Positions 1 through 6,034 of a DNA stretch of 6,038 nucleotides are shown one piece after another (position 1 is the stretch's first letter; the number at the start of each line of letters is the position of its first letter). The stretch spans positions 1 to 6,038 of the forward strand of contig CAIYWO010000055.1 of the NCBI GenBank assembly GCA_903929925.1, in the 5' to 3' direction. The notes under the pieces were generated by a model. That model was not told where the DNA came from, did not search any database, and saw nothing but the letters and a program-made list of their open reading frames with translations. The stretch is from an uncultured beta proteobacterium. Its GTDB lineage: Bacteria; Pseudomonadota; Gammaproteobacteria; Burkholderiales; Burkholderiaceae_B. The position numbers and the translations under genes were made by a program.

Positions 1-205
1 GATTCCGGGACGGACAATGCCCGGCGGCAAGCTAGGAACGATTCCAGGCGTAGTGCCCTCTTTAATCGGTGAGATCAAGGGCTGTGCATTTAAGGATCGT
101 TGCTCGCTTGCGCAAGAACGCTGCAGTGGCGATATTCCCTTACGACACAATGCGCAAGGGCAACAATGGCGTTGCATTCATGAACACGCGGAGGTCGCGG
201 CATGA
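1..205 (+). CDS. dppD: Peptide ABC transporter ATP-binding protein, DppD-like (C-terminal fragment)
   Basis: This is the last 67 or so residues of a gene that begins upstream of the window; the open frame runs from base 2 to the TGA at 203-205. The nucleotide-binding core is missing. What remains is the C-terminal extension (oligo_HPY region) typical of DppD/OppD-type ATPases that power di- and oligopeptide import from the cytoplasmic face of the membrane. The visible hallmarks are the run PGGKLGTIPGVVPSL, followed by GCAFKDRC and two later cysteines, with spacing C-x5-C-x6-C-x16-C. Its stop codon overlaps the start of the next ATPase gene (ATGA), so the two subunits are probably translationally coupled and form a heterodimeric ATPase pair. 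Substrate cannot be told from the tail; OppD- or GsiA-type peptide or glutathione importers carry the same extension, so the symbol is a family-level label. Confidence 0.85.
   Translation, partial: IPGRTMPGGKLGTIPGVVPSLIGEIKGCAFKDRCSLAQERCSGDIPLRHNAQGQQWRCIHEHAEVAA
190..194 (+). promoter_or_regulatory. Ribosome binding site of the DppF-like gene
   Basis: GGAGG lies 7 bases before the ATG at 202, inside the 3' end of the upstream ATPase gene. It is a near-consensus Shine-Dalgarno at good spacing and fixes the start of the downstream gene at the ATGA overlap. Confidence 0.8.
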
Positions 206-1161
206 GCGCACTGATTCAAACGACAGATTTACAGCGCACCTTCACGGTTAGTGCTGGCCTGTTCAAACCAAAGCAAACCCTTCACGCTGTGAATGGCGTT
301 GATCTATGCGTCAATCGCTCAGACGTTTTGGGTGTCGTGGGCGAGTCGGGCTGTGGCAAGTCGACGCTTGCACGTATGTTGCTTGGGCTGACGCCCCCCA
401 CACGCGGCAGTGTGCAGATCGACGGGCAGGATATCAGCAAGATTGATCGCCGAGAGCTTGCCCGCCGTGTGCAGCCGATTTTTCAAGACCCATACTCCTC
501 ATTGAACCCACGACGTACGATCGCGTCCATCGTATCCTTCCCGCTTGATGTGTTGGGCGTTGGCTCGCCCGCAGAGCGACGTAACAAGTCGTTGGAGATG
601 CTTGAGCGTGTTGGTTTGCCAGCACGCTACGCAAACAATACGCCGGGCCAGCTATCAGGCGGTCAACGACAACGCGTTGCGATCGCACGTGCGCTTGTGA
701 TCAATCCTGAAATTGTTATTTGTGATGAACCTACATCTGCGCTTGACGTGTCCGTACAGGCGCAAATATTGAATCTTTTGTTAGACCTGCGCAAAGAGTT
801 CAATCTGACCTATGTGTTCATTAGCCATAACTTGGCAGTTGTCGAGCACATCGCCACGCAGGTAGCCGTTATGTACTTGGGTCGTGTCGTTGAGTTGCGA
901 CAAACTGCGCAACTCTTTAAAGATCCGCACCACCCCTACACCCAAGCACTGCTAGCCTCGGTATTGACACCAGAGCCTGGGCTCGGCATTCCAGATACGG
1001 GCCTAGGACTTTCGTTCCCGGACCCGCTGCATCCGCCATCGGGCTGTGCGTTTCACCCTCGCTGCGCCCAGCGCAAGCCCGAGTGCTCAGTCACACACCC
1101 AGCCCTCAGGCGTGATGCCCAAGGCGAGGTTGCGTGCCATCTTTACCCATCGAACCGGTAA
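202..1161 (+). CDS. dppF: Peptide ABC transporter ATP-binding protein, DppF-like
   Basis: Complete 319-residue ATPase subunit, normal length for DppF/OppF, acting at the inner face of the cytoplasmic membrane to drive peptide uptake with its DppD-like partner, two permeases and a periplasmic binding protein (the last three not in the window). All ABC motifs are present in order: Walker A GESGCGKST (47-55), Q-loop glutamine 95 in QDPYSSLNP, signature LSGGQ (151-155), Walker B IVICDE (171-176) with catalytic Glu176, and switch His209 in ISHNL. The C-terminal extension follows, with HHPYT (243-247) and four cysteines (282, 288, 295, 312) spaced C-x5-C-x6-C-x16-C. Start is set by the ATGA overlap and the GGAGG upstream. 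It is the last gene of its operon: its final 19 bp overlap the end of a gene on the other strand. Peptide specificity is inferred from the family; OppF or GsiA-like roles are not excluded. Confidence 0.93.
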   Translation: MSALIQTTDLQRTFTVSAGLFKPKQTLHAVNGVDLCVNRSDVLGVVGESGCGKSTLARMLLGLTPPTRGSVQIDGQDISKIDRRELARRVQPIFQDPYSSLNPRRTIASIVSFPLDVLGVGSPAERRNKSLEMLERVGLPARYANNTPGQLSGGQRQRVAIARALVINPEIVICDEPTSALDVSVQAQILNLLLDLRKEFNLTYVFISHNLAVVEHIATQVAVMYLGRVVELRQTAQLFKDPHHPYTQALLASVLTPEPGLGIPDTGLGLSFPDPLHPPSGCAFHPRCAQRKPECSVTHPALRRDAQGEVACHLYPSNR

Positions 1162-1790
1162 TCAAACGCCCAGTAGTACTGCCACGTCGTATACGAAAAC
1201 TGTCGCGAAAACGAGGACACGAGGTCAGACAGTTCGAGCTCGGTTGGGTAATTTTTTAAGACCTTATGCGTTGATCCGTCTGCAAGTGGTCGTGTTTGGT
1301 AGGTATTGCCTGCCGCATCACGATCCGATAGAGGTGTACTGTTGCCCTCAACGTACAAGTTATCCAGAAATATGACGCGTGCGCCTGGGTTGAGGAACCC
1401 GTTGAGGTAGCTCAAATAACCAGGCAGTTTTTCTAGCGGTATATGCGAAAACCAAAAGCCCGCGAAGACAGCATCAAACTTCTGCCCCGCAAGTGGCATC
1501 TGATAGGCATCACCAACCACCCAATCCACACCCGCGCATCCAGCTCGACTTTTTGCAATCGAAAAGGTCTCTTGTGATGCGTCCAAAGCGACCACACGCT
1601 TTGCAACGGGCGCAATGAACTGCGTCCAATAACCTGTCCCGGCTGCAACTTCTAGAACTTCAGCATCGGCAAATTTCGGCGGCAACCATTGCTCGATGGC
1701 ACGTAGGTCTTCTTGTCGCTCGGGCTTAGCGTAGATCTTGTCATACTCTTTGGCCCGAGCCGCGTAATAGTCTTTCATTTCTATCGACAT
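1143..1790 (-). CDS. Class I SAM-dependent methyltransferase
   Basis: Predicted cytosolic enzyme of 215 residues with a Rossmann-fold methyltransferase core. Motif I is VLEVAAGTGYWT (45-56), the glycine-rich S-adenosylmethionine loop. An acidic residue at the end of the second strand (ALD, Asp70) would hold the ribose hydroxyls, and GDA (93-95) matches the adenine-contact position. After strand 4 (FDAVFAGFWFSHI, 105-117) and RVIFLDN (138-144) comes a C-terminal part rich in aromatic residues. The acceptor substrate cannot be told; it resembles small-molecule methyltransferases of the Methyltransf_11/25 type. AAGG (1797-1800) lies 6 bases before the ATG and overlaps the stop codon of the upstream binding-protein gene, from which it is separated by only 8 bases, so it is probably co-transcribed and coupled to it. 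Met5 is a possible but less supported start. The 3' end overlaps dppF by 19 bp in convergent orientation. Confidence 0.88.
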   Translation of the reverse strand: MSIEMKDYYAARAKEYDKIYAKPERQEDLRAIEQWLPPKFADAEVLEVAAGTGYWTQFIAPVAKRVVALDASQETFSIAKSRAGCAGVDWVVGDAYQMPLAGQKFDAVFAGFWFSHIPLEKLPGYLSYLNGFLNPGARVIFLDNLYVEGNSTPLSDRDAAGNTYQTRPLADGSTHKVLKNYPTELELSDLVSSFSRQFSYTTWQYYWAFDYRFDG

Positions 1791-1796
1791 AAAACG

Positions 1797-1800
1797 CCTT
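1797..1800 (-). promoter_or_regulatory. Ribosome binding site of the methyltransferase gene
   Basis: On the minus strand AAGG sits 6 bases before the methyltransferase ATG (1788-1790) and overlaps the TAA stop of the binding-protein gene (1799-1801). Ribosomes finishing the upstream gene would arrive at this site, which suggests coupling. If the upstream frame really ends early (see the frameshift), that coupling would be weakened. Confidence 0.6.
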
Positions 1801-2760
1801 ACTTCATCGCAGCGACTAAAGGCTTTAGCTCTTCACGGATGACTTCAAGCGACTTGGTGAATTCAGCACCTGGCATGTAAGCCAAGACAGCTGCGTCGTT
1901 TTTAACGGTCGCCACAAAGGCGGGATCTGCAATCGTATCTTTGATGGCTTGCTGAAACCGATTAGCGATATCATCGGGTAACGCTTTTGGACCTGCAATC
2001 GCACGCTCTGATGTCACACGCACTTTAAGTCCTGCTTCGTAGATTGTTGGGACGTCAGGAATCGCTGACACACGTGTCGGATTCATGACTACCACGGGCG
2101 TGATGGTTTTCATATCACCGTAACCGGCCAAGTACTCACCCACGCTGGCAATCGCAAAGTCGACGTGCCCACCAATCAACGCACTCTTAAACTCACCAGC
2201 ACCTTTGAAAGCGATGTCAGTGCCTTTTACGTTCGCAGCCGATTCGATCTTAAGCAGAGCCTGATGTCCACTTGTACCGCGACCGCTTGTCGCAAAAGAC
2301 AAAGAACCTGGATCCTTTTTAAGCGCCTCAAGAATCGCCGGGATTGTTCGGAATTTTGCATCCGAGCGCACCATCAAGACGGCTGGGTCATCAACAACGC
2401 GCGCGATGATACGTACATCGTCGGTTTTATAAGAAGCCTGCTTATACATAGGAATAAACACAAAGCCCGGCACGTTGATAAAACCTACTGTGTAGCCATC
2501 AGGCTTGGCACGGGCCAAATACGCAGTGGAGATTTCACCGCCAGCACCAGGCTTATTGACAACAACAATGCGTGTTTTGCCACCAAGTTTTTTTCTAAAA
2601 ATGGGACGAGTGCACGTGCCATCAAATCCGTCCCGCCTCCGGGTGCAAAACCGACAACTAACTCGATCGTTTGGTCCTCTGGCCATGCAGCCATACTAGG
2701 CGCACATAAAACACTTAGTGCTACCGCTGCCGACCAAGCTTTAATTTTGCGAAGAGACAT
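1799..2760 (-). pseudogene. Bug/TctC-type tripartite tricarboxylate transporter substrate-binding protein, frameshifted
   Basis: Periplasmic solute-binding protein of the tripartite tricarboxylate transporter (Bug/TctC) family, which usually binds small carboxylates or amides. The ATG at 2758-2760 is preferred because AAGGA lies 6 bases before it; another in-frame ATG at 2776-2778 has a closer, weaker AGGA. From 2760 the protein opens with a signal peptide (basic MSLRKIK, hydrophobic core, APSMAA before WPEDQ). The family motif PGGGTD follows. Frame is then lost at a run of seven A's (2588-2594). The rest reads in the -1 frame: GGKTRIVVVNKPGAGGE, then PDGYTVGF, and continues intact to the TAA at 1799-1801. 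Restoring one A gives a 320-residue protein, the usual family length, so both halves belong to one gene. No TctA/TctB membrane genes are adjacent, making it an orphan binding protein. It may be a true pseudogene, a sequencing error in the homopolymer, or a recoded gene. Confidence 0.88.
2587..2593 (-). other. Frameshift site: A7 run forming the heptamer A AAA AAC
   Basis: On the minus strand the upstream frame reads GAA AAA AAC TTG, while the conserved downstream sequence needs CTT GGT GGC AAA. The heptamer A AAA AAC lies exactly in the codon phase (X XXY YYZ) used for -1 ribosomal slippage, and slipping there enters the correct downstream frame. Adding one A to the run gives the same result. 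I see no upstream internal Shine-Dalgarno at the expected distance and no clear downstream hairpin, so a simple one-base loss in the homopolymer remains the most economical reading. Confidence 0.7.
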
Positions 2761-2766
2761 GGATTT

Positions 2767-2771
2767 TCCTT
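2767..2771 (-). promoter_or_regulatory. Ribosome binding site deciding the binding-protein start
   Basis: AAGGA on the minus strand, 6 bases before the ATG at 2758-2760. It favours this start over the ATG 18 bases upstream (2776-2778), whose AGGA (2783-2786) is only 4 bases away, and it also gives a cleaner signal peptide with the basic residues at the very N-terminus. Confidence 0.6.
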
Positions 2772-2798
2772 TGAACATGTTGTCCTACTATAAGCCCA

Positions 2799-3266
2799 TC
2801 ATACCGGCAAAGGCAAAGCCGTCTTGTAGCGCACCTGTTTTAGTGCAAAACTCGAACGAATTTTTTCAATGCCAGGAATCGGTGTGAGTTGCTCGAGAAT
2901 AAACTTCTCGAGAGCGCCAATGTCTGCGACCGCGACACGAATTAAGTAATCACTATCGCCGGTCATCAGATAGCACTCCATCACTTCGTCATGCTCGCTG
3001 ATGCGTTGTTCGAAATGAGCAAGTGCCTCTTTGCTCTGACTTTTCAAACTGATATTGATGAATACGTTCAGACCCAGTCCCAAGGCTGCCGCGTTCGTCA
3101 GCGCAACATACCGATCAATTACACCGGCTGCCTCAAGGGCCCGCACACGCGCTAGGCATGGGGATGGGCTTAAGTGAATGCGCCGCGCGAGTTCTATGTT
3201 CGAAAGAGCGCCGTCGTTTTGCAACTCAGCCAGAATCTTTAAATCAATAGAATCTAAGTTAATCAT
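2799..3266 (-). CDS. Lrp/AsnC-family transcriptional regulator (MdeR/DecR-like)
   Basis: DNA-binding regulator of 155 residues, the standard length for Lrp/AsnC proteins. An N-terminal AsnC-type helix-turn-helix (about 4-50; SNIELARRIHLSPSPCLARV at 22-41 holds the recognition helix) is followed by a ligand-sensing RAM domain (about 65-145) with the typical GDSDYLIRV turn (103-111) and the C-terminal run SSFALKQVRYKTALPL. That ending is characteristic of the branch containing MdeR of Pseudomonas putida and DecR of E. coli, which respond to sulfur amino-acid metabolism. These proteins form dimers and octamers and bind amino acids or related small molecules. The gene is the first of a minus-strand unit, with only 20-38 bases to the binding-protein start, and is divergent from the AceE/MdeB-like gene, which it probably controls together with itself. 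No good Shine-Dalgarno is visible before its ATG. The MdeR assignment is inference from context and motif memory. Confidence 0.92.
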   Translation of the reverse strand: MINLDSIDLKILAELQNDGALSNIELARRIHLSPSPCLARVRALEAAGVIDRYVALTNAAALGLGLNVFINISLKSQSKEALAHFEQRISEHDEVMECYLMTGDSDYLIRVAVADIGALEKFILEQLTPIPGIEKIRSSFALKQVRYKTALPLPV

Positions 3267-3271
3267 GCTGT

Positions 3272-3288
3272 TTTTATTATTAATAAAA
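3272..3288. promoter_or_regulatory. Perfect inverted repeat, candidate Lrp-type operator
   Basis: TTTTATTA-T-TAATAAAA: two perfect 8-base arms around one central base, with two further matching pairs (3269-3270 with 3290-3291) after one mismatch. Size, single-base-centred symmetry and AT-rich core match the roughly 15-bp palindromes bound by Lrp-family proteins. It ends 6 bases before the regulator's ATG, inside the expected transcribed leader, a position suited to autorepression. Binding is inferred, not shown. Confidence 0.5.
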
Positions 3289-3303
3289 GCATTAAATTCT
3301 GAA

Positions 3304-3309
3304 ATTATA
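3304..3309 (-). promoter_or_regulatory. Candidate -10 box for the regulator operon
   Basis: The minus strand reads TATAAT, an exact sigma-70 -10 hexamer. It lies 37 bases before the regulator's ATG and would start transcription near 3297, just upstream of the inverted repeat. No convincing -35 hexamer is found 16-18 bases upstream, so the promoter would be weak or activator-dependent. No confident promoter for the divergent plus-strand gene was found in this region. Confidence 0.4.
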
Positions 3310-3345
3310 GGCTTTTGTTACAAAATTAGGCATCTCATGCTGTGC

Positions 3346-3350
3346 GGAAG
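3346..3350 (+). promoter_or_regulatory. Ribosome binding site of the AceE/MdeB-like gene
   Basis: GGAAG lies 8 bases before the ATG at 3359. The other early in-frame ATG (3395, Met13) has no Shine-Dalgarno-like sequence before it, so 3359 is the better supported start, although the first 12 residues show no family motif. Confidence 0.5.
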
Positions 3351-3358
3351 TATTTAGA

Positions 3359-6034
3359 ATGCTACATATTCAATCATCAAAGCTCACTCCACGCATGAAC
3401 GCCTCTATCGACCCCCGTATTAGCTCCTGGCTTGACCGCTTACCCGACACAGACGCTACGGAAACCAAGGAATGGCAAGAAGCCTTCCGTGCCGTGCTCG
3501 AACAAGCGGGACCAGAACGCGCAAAATTCTTGCTCGATGAGCTTGTGCGCACAGCGCACACCTCCAAGCTCGGCTGGCATCCGGACCTGAACAGTCCTTA
3601 CGTCAACACCATCTCTGTCGATCAACAGCCTGCCTTCCCAGGCGACCTGGCTATTGAAGAGCGTCTGGCATCTATCATGCGCTGGAACGCGTTAGCAATG
3701 GTCGTACGCGCCAATCAGGCGTATGGTGAACTCGGTGGTCACATTGCCAGTTACGCCAGCGCAGCCGACTTATTTGAAACGGGCTTCAATCACTTCTTTG
3801 AGGCCCGTCGCGGCACAGGGCCCGGCCAACACCGCGGGGACTTAGTTTTCTTCCAACCCCACAGCGCTCCGGGCGTGTATGCACGCGCCTTTCTTGAAGG
3901 CAGACTGAACGAACGCGACCTCGAGCACTACCGCCAAGAAATCCAAGCAACGGAGCAAGGCGCACAAGGACTATCCAGTTACCCACACCCCTGGTTGATG
4001 CCTGATTTTTGGCAGTTCCCAACCGGGTCGATGGGCATCGGGCCGATTAGCTCGATCTATCACGCGCGCTTCATGCGCTACCTGACGCACCGTAACCTTC
4101 TCGACTGCTCGAACCGTAAGGTCTGGGGCGTCTTTGGCGATGGCGAAATGGATGAACCAGAATCCATGAGCGCTCTCACCTTAGCCGCGCGCGAAGGCCT
4201 CGATAATCTGGTGTGGGTCGTGAACTGCAACCTGCAACGCCTCGATGGTCCCGTGCGCGGCAACGGCCGCATCATTGATGAGCTAGAAAAACTCTTTACG
4301 GGTGCTGGCTGGAATGTCATCAAGCTGGTGTGGGGCAGCGACTGGGATGGTCTCTTCGCACGCGACATCACGGGTGCCCTCACGCGCGCCTTCGCCGACA
4401 CGGTAGACGGTCAAATGCAAACCTTCGCAGCCAAAGATGGGCGCTTTAACCGCGACAACTTCTTTGGCCAAAACGAAGAGCTCGCCCGCCTGGCGCAAGG
4501 AATGACAGACGAGCAGATCGACAGGCTCAAACGTGGTGGACATGATCTGGTCAAGATTCATGCAGCCTATGCCGCTGCCGCGAACCATAAAGATCAGCCC
4601 ACCGTGATTTTGGCGCACACCAAAAAAGGCTACGGGATGGGTAGCGCTGGTCAAGGCAAAATGACCACACATAGCCAAAAGAAGTTTGATGAAACTGATT
4701 TGCTCGAGTTTCGCAATCGTTTCAACCTGCCCTTAACGGATGAGCAGGCTACCTCATTAAGCTTCTACAAACCCGAGCCTGACAGCCCAGAAATGAAATA
4801 TCTGCAGGCACAGCGTCGGAGCCTCGGTGGTTACCTGCCGAAGCGTGAAACCGGCTGCGAAAAAATTAATGTGCCTGCAATTGAGCAACACAGCGGCTTT
4901 GCACTGAAAGCAGACGGCAAAGAAATGAGCACGACCATGGCGTTCGTGCGGATGCTGGGCAACTTACTGAAAGATACAGAGCTTGGTCCACGCATTGTGC
5001 CGATCGTAGCCGATGAAGCACGCACCTTCGGGATGGCCAACCTCTTTAAACAGGTTGGTATCTATTCCAGCGTCGGCCAGCGCTATGCGCCAGAGGATAT
5101 TGGTTCAGTACTGAGCTATCGCGAAGCCTTGGATGGTCAGATCCTTGAAGAAGGGATTTCTGAGGCCGGTGCTATCGCGAGCTGGACTGCTGCAGCAACG
5201 AGCTACAGCGTGCATGGTTTGGCGATGCTGCCGTTCTATATCTATTACTCCATGTTTGGCTTCCAACGTGTCGGAGACCAAATCTGGGCAGCGGCGGATC
5301 AACGGCCGCGCGGCTTCTTATTGGGCGCAACCTCGGGCCGTACAACGCTCGGTGGTGAAGGTCTACAGCATCAAGATGGTTCGAGCCACCTGCATGCCGC
5401 AACGATTCCAAACTGCAAAGCGTACGACCCAGGGTTTGCAGGCGAAATGGCGGTGATCGTGGACCAGGGCATTCGCGAAATGATGATTGAGCAACAGGAC
5501 GTTTTTTATTACGTCACGCTCATGAACGAGAACTATGCACAGCCTAGCCTGCCTGAGGGGGTTCGCGAAGGAATCCTCAAAGGCTGCTATCTGTTCAATA
5601 CCTATCGCGCAACGAAGGAAACCAGTTGCGTGACACTCTTGGGCTCAGGAGCAATTCTGACTGAGGTCATTAAAGCCGCAGAACAGCTTGCTGCACAGGG
5701 TGTGACCGCTTTTGTTTATAGTATTACCAGCTGGAGCGAGCTCGCACGCGACGGTGTTGCCTGCGAAAAAGCAATGCTCAGCGATGAGACAAACCTTGGC
5801 ACAACACCTTATCTCTATCAACAGCTCGAGAGCAGCCAAGGGCCCATCATCGCTGCAACGGATTATGTGCGCGCCTTACCTGAATCGGTGCGTGCCTATG
5901 TGCCAGCTGGACGTCGCTATTTGACGCTTGGTACCGATGGCTTCGGCAGAAGCGATACACGTGCGGCGCTCAGATCCTATTTTGGTGTCGATGCAGCAAC
6001 GATTTCACGTGCTGCACGACGTGCCTTGAAATGA
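3359..6034 (+). CDS. mdeB: Homodimeric thiamine-diphosphate 2-oxoacid dehydrogenase E1, AceE/MdeB family
   Basis: Complete 891-residue E1 subunit that decarboxylates a 2-oxoacid on thiamine diphosphate and passes the acyl group to the lipoyl E2 of a cytosolic dehydrogenase complex. The thiamine-diphosphate motif starts at GDGEMDE (260-266) and ends at NCN (289-291). By position against E. coli AceE (recalled, offset 31 over most of the protein), Asp261, Asn289, Asn291, Tyr208, His438 of the mobile loop, Glu602 (cofactor activator) and His671 match Asp230, Asn258, Asn260, Tyr177, His407, Glu571 and His640; His128 and His168 match His106 and His142. Differences cluster near the active site: LGGEGLQHQDGSSH (664-677) where AceE has LNGEGLQHEDGHSH, and MTTH instead of NIAH in the loop. 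These, plus the divergent Lrp-family gene, favour the MdeB-like paralogue acting on 2-oxobutyrate or similar. The C-terminus is about 30 residues shorter than E. coli AceE. Housekeeping aceE is the alternative; family certain, symbol tentative. Confidence 0.9.
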   Translation: MLHIQSSKLTPRMNASIDPRISSWLDRLPDTDATETKEWQEAFRAVLEQAGPERAKFLLDELVRTAHTSKLGWHPDLNSPYVNTISVDQQPAFPGDLAIEERLASIMRWNALAMVVRANQAYGELGGHIASYASAADLFETGFNHFFEARRGTGPGQHRGDLVFFQPHSAPGVYARAFLEGRLNERDLEHYRQEIQATEQGAQGLSSYPHPWLMPDFWQFPTGSMGIGPISSIYHARFMRYLTHRNLLDCSNRKVWGVFGDGEMDEPESMSALTLAAREGLDNLVWVVNCNLQRLDGPVRGNGRIIDELEKLFTGAGWNVIKLVWGSDWDGLFARDITGALTRAFADTVDGQMQTFAAKDGRFNRDNFFGQNEELARLAQGMTDEQIDRLKRGGHDLVKIHAAYAAAANHKDQPTVILAHTKKGYGMGSAGQGKMTTHSQKKFDETDLLEFRNRFNLPLTDEQATSLSFYKPEPDSPEMKYLQAQRRSLGGYLPKRETGCEKINVPAIEQHSGFALKADGKEMSTTMAFVRMLGNLLKDTELGPRIVPIVADEARTFGMANLFKQVGIYSSVGQRYAPEDIGSVLSYREALDGQILEEGISEAGAIASWTAAATSYSVHGLAMLPFYIYYSMFGFQRVGDQIWAAADQRPRGFLLGATSGRTTLGGEGLQHQDGSSHLHAATIPNCKAYDPGFAGEMAVIVDQGIREMMIEQQDVFYYVTLMNENYAQPSLPEGVREGILKGCYLFNTYRATKETSCVTLLGSGAILTEVIKAAEQLAAQGVTAFVYSITSWSELARDGVACEKAMLSDETNLGTTPYLYQQLESSQGPIIAATDYVRALPESVRAYVPAGRRYLTLGTDGFGRSDTRAALRSYFGVDAATISRAARRALK

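Noticed and set aside
1046..1375. A 109-residue plus-strand open frame spanning the dppF/methyltransferase junction.
   Set aside because: It overlaps two well-supported genes in other frames and has no recognisable motif or ribosome binding site.
2597..2686. The first 30 or so residues of the 295-residue minus-strand frame starting at 2686, taken as a separate short binding protein.
   Set aside because: That stretch is rich in Arg and Cys and unlike the family, whereas the overlapping frame from 2760 gives a signal peptide and PGGGTD; the real start is in the other frame.
2165..2887. A 240-residue open frame on the plus strand, antisense to the binding protein and the regulator.
   Set aside because: Its sequence is low in hydrophobic order and shows no family motif, while the minus strand carries clear conserved proteins over the same bases; it is a shadow frame, helped by the frameshift region.
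2892..2912. Perfect 8-base inverted repeat with a 5-base loop (CTCGAGAA / TTCTCGAG) that could look like a terminator or attenuator.
   Set aside because: It lies inside the regulator's coding sequence where the protein reads LEKFILEQ; the symmetry follows from the repeated Leu-Glu codons, and no U-rich tract follows on either strand.
3315..3343. TTGTTA as a -35 box for the AceE/MdeB-like gene.
   Set aside because: No -10-like hexamer is found 16-18 bases downstream (TGCTGT at 17), so a sigma-70 promoter here is not supported.
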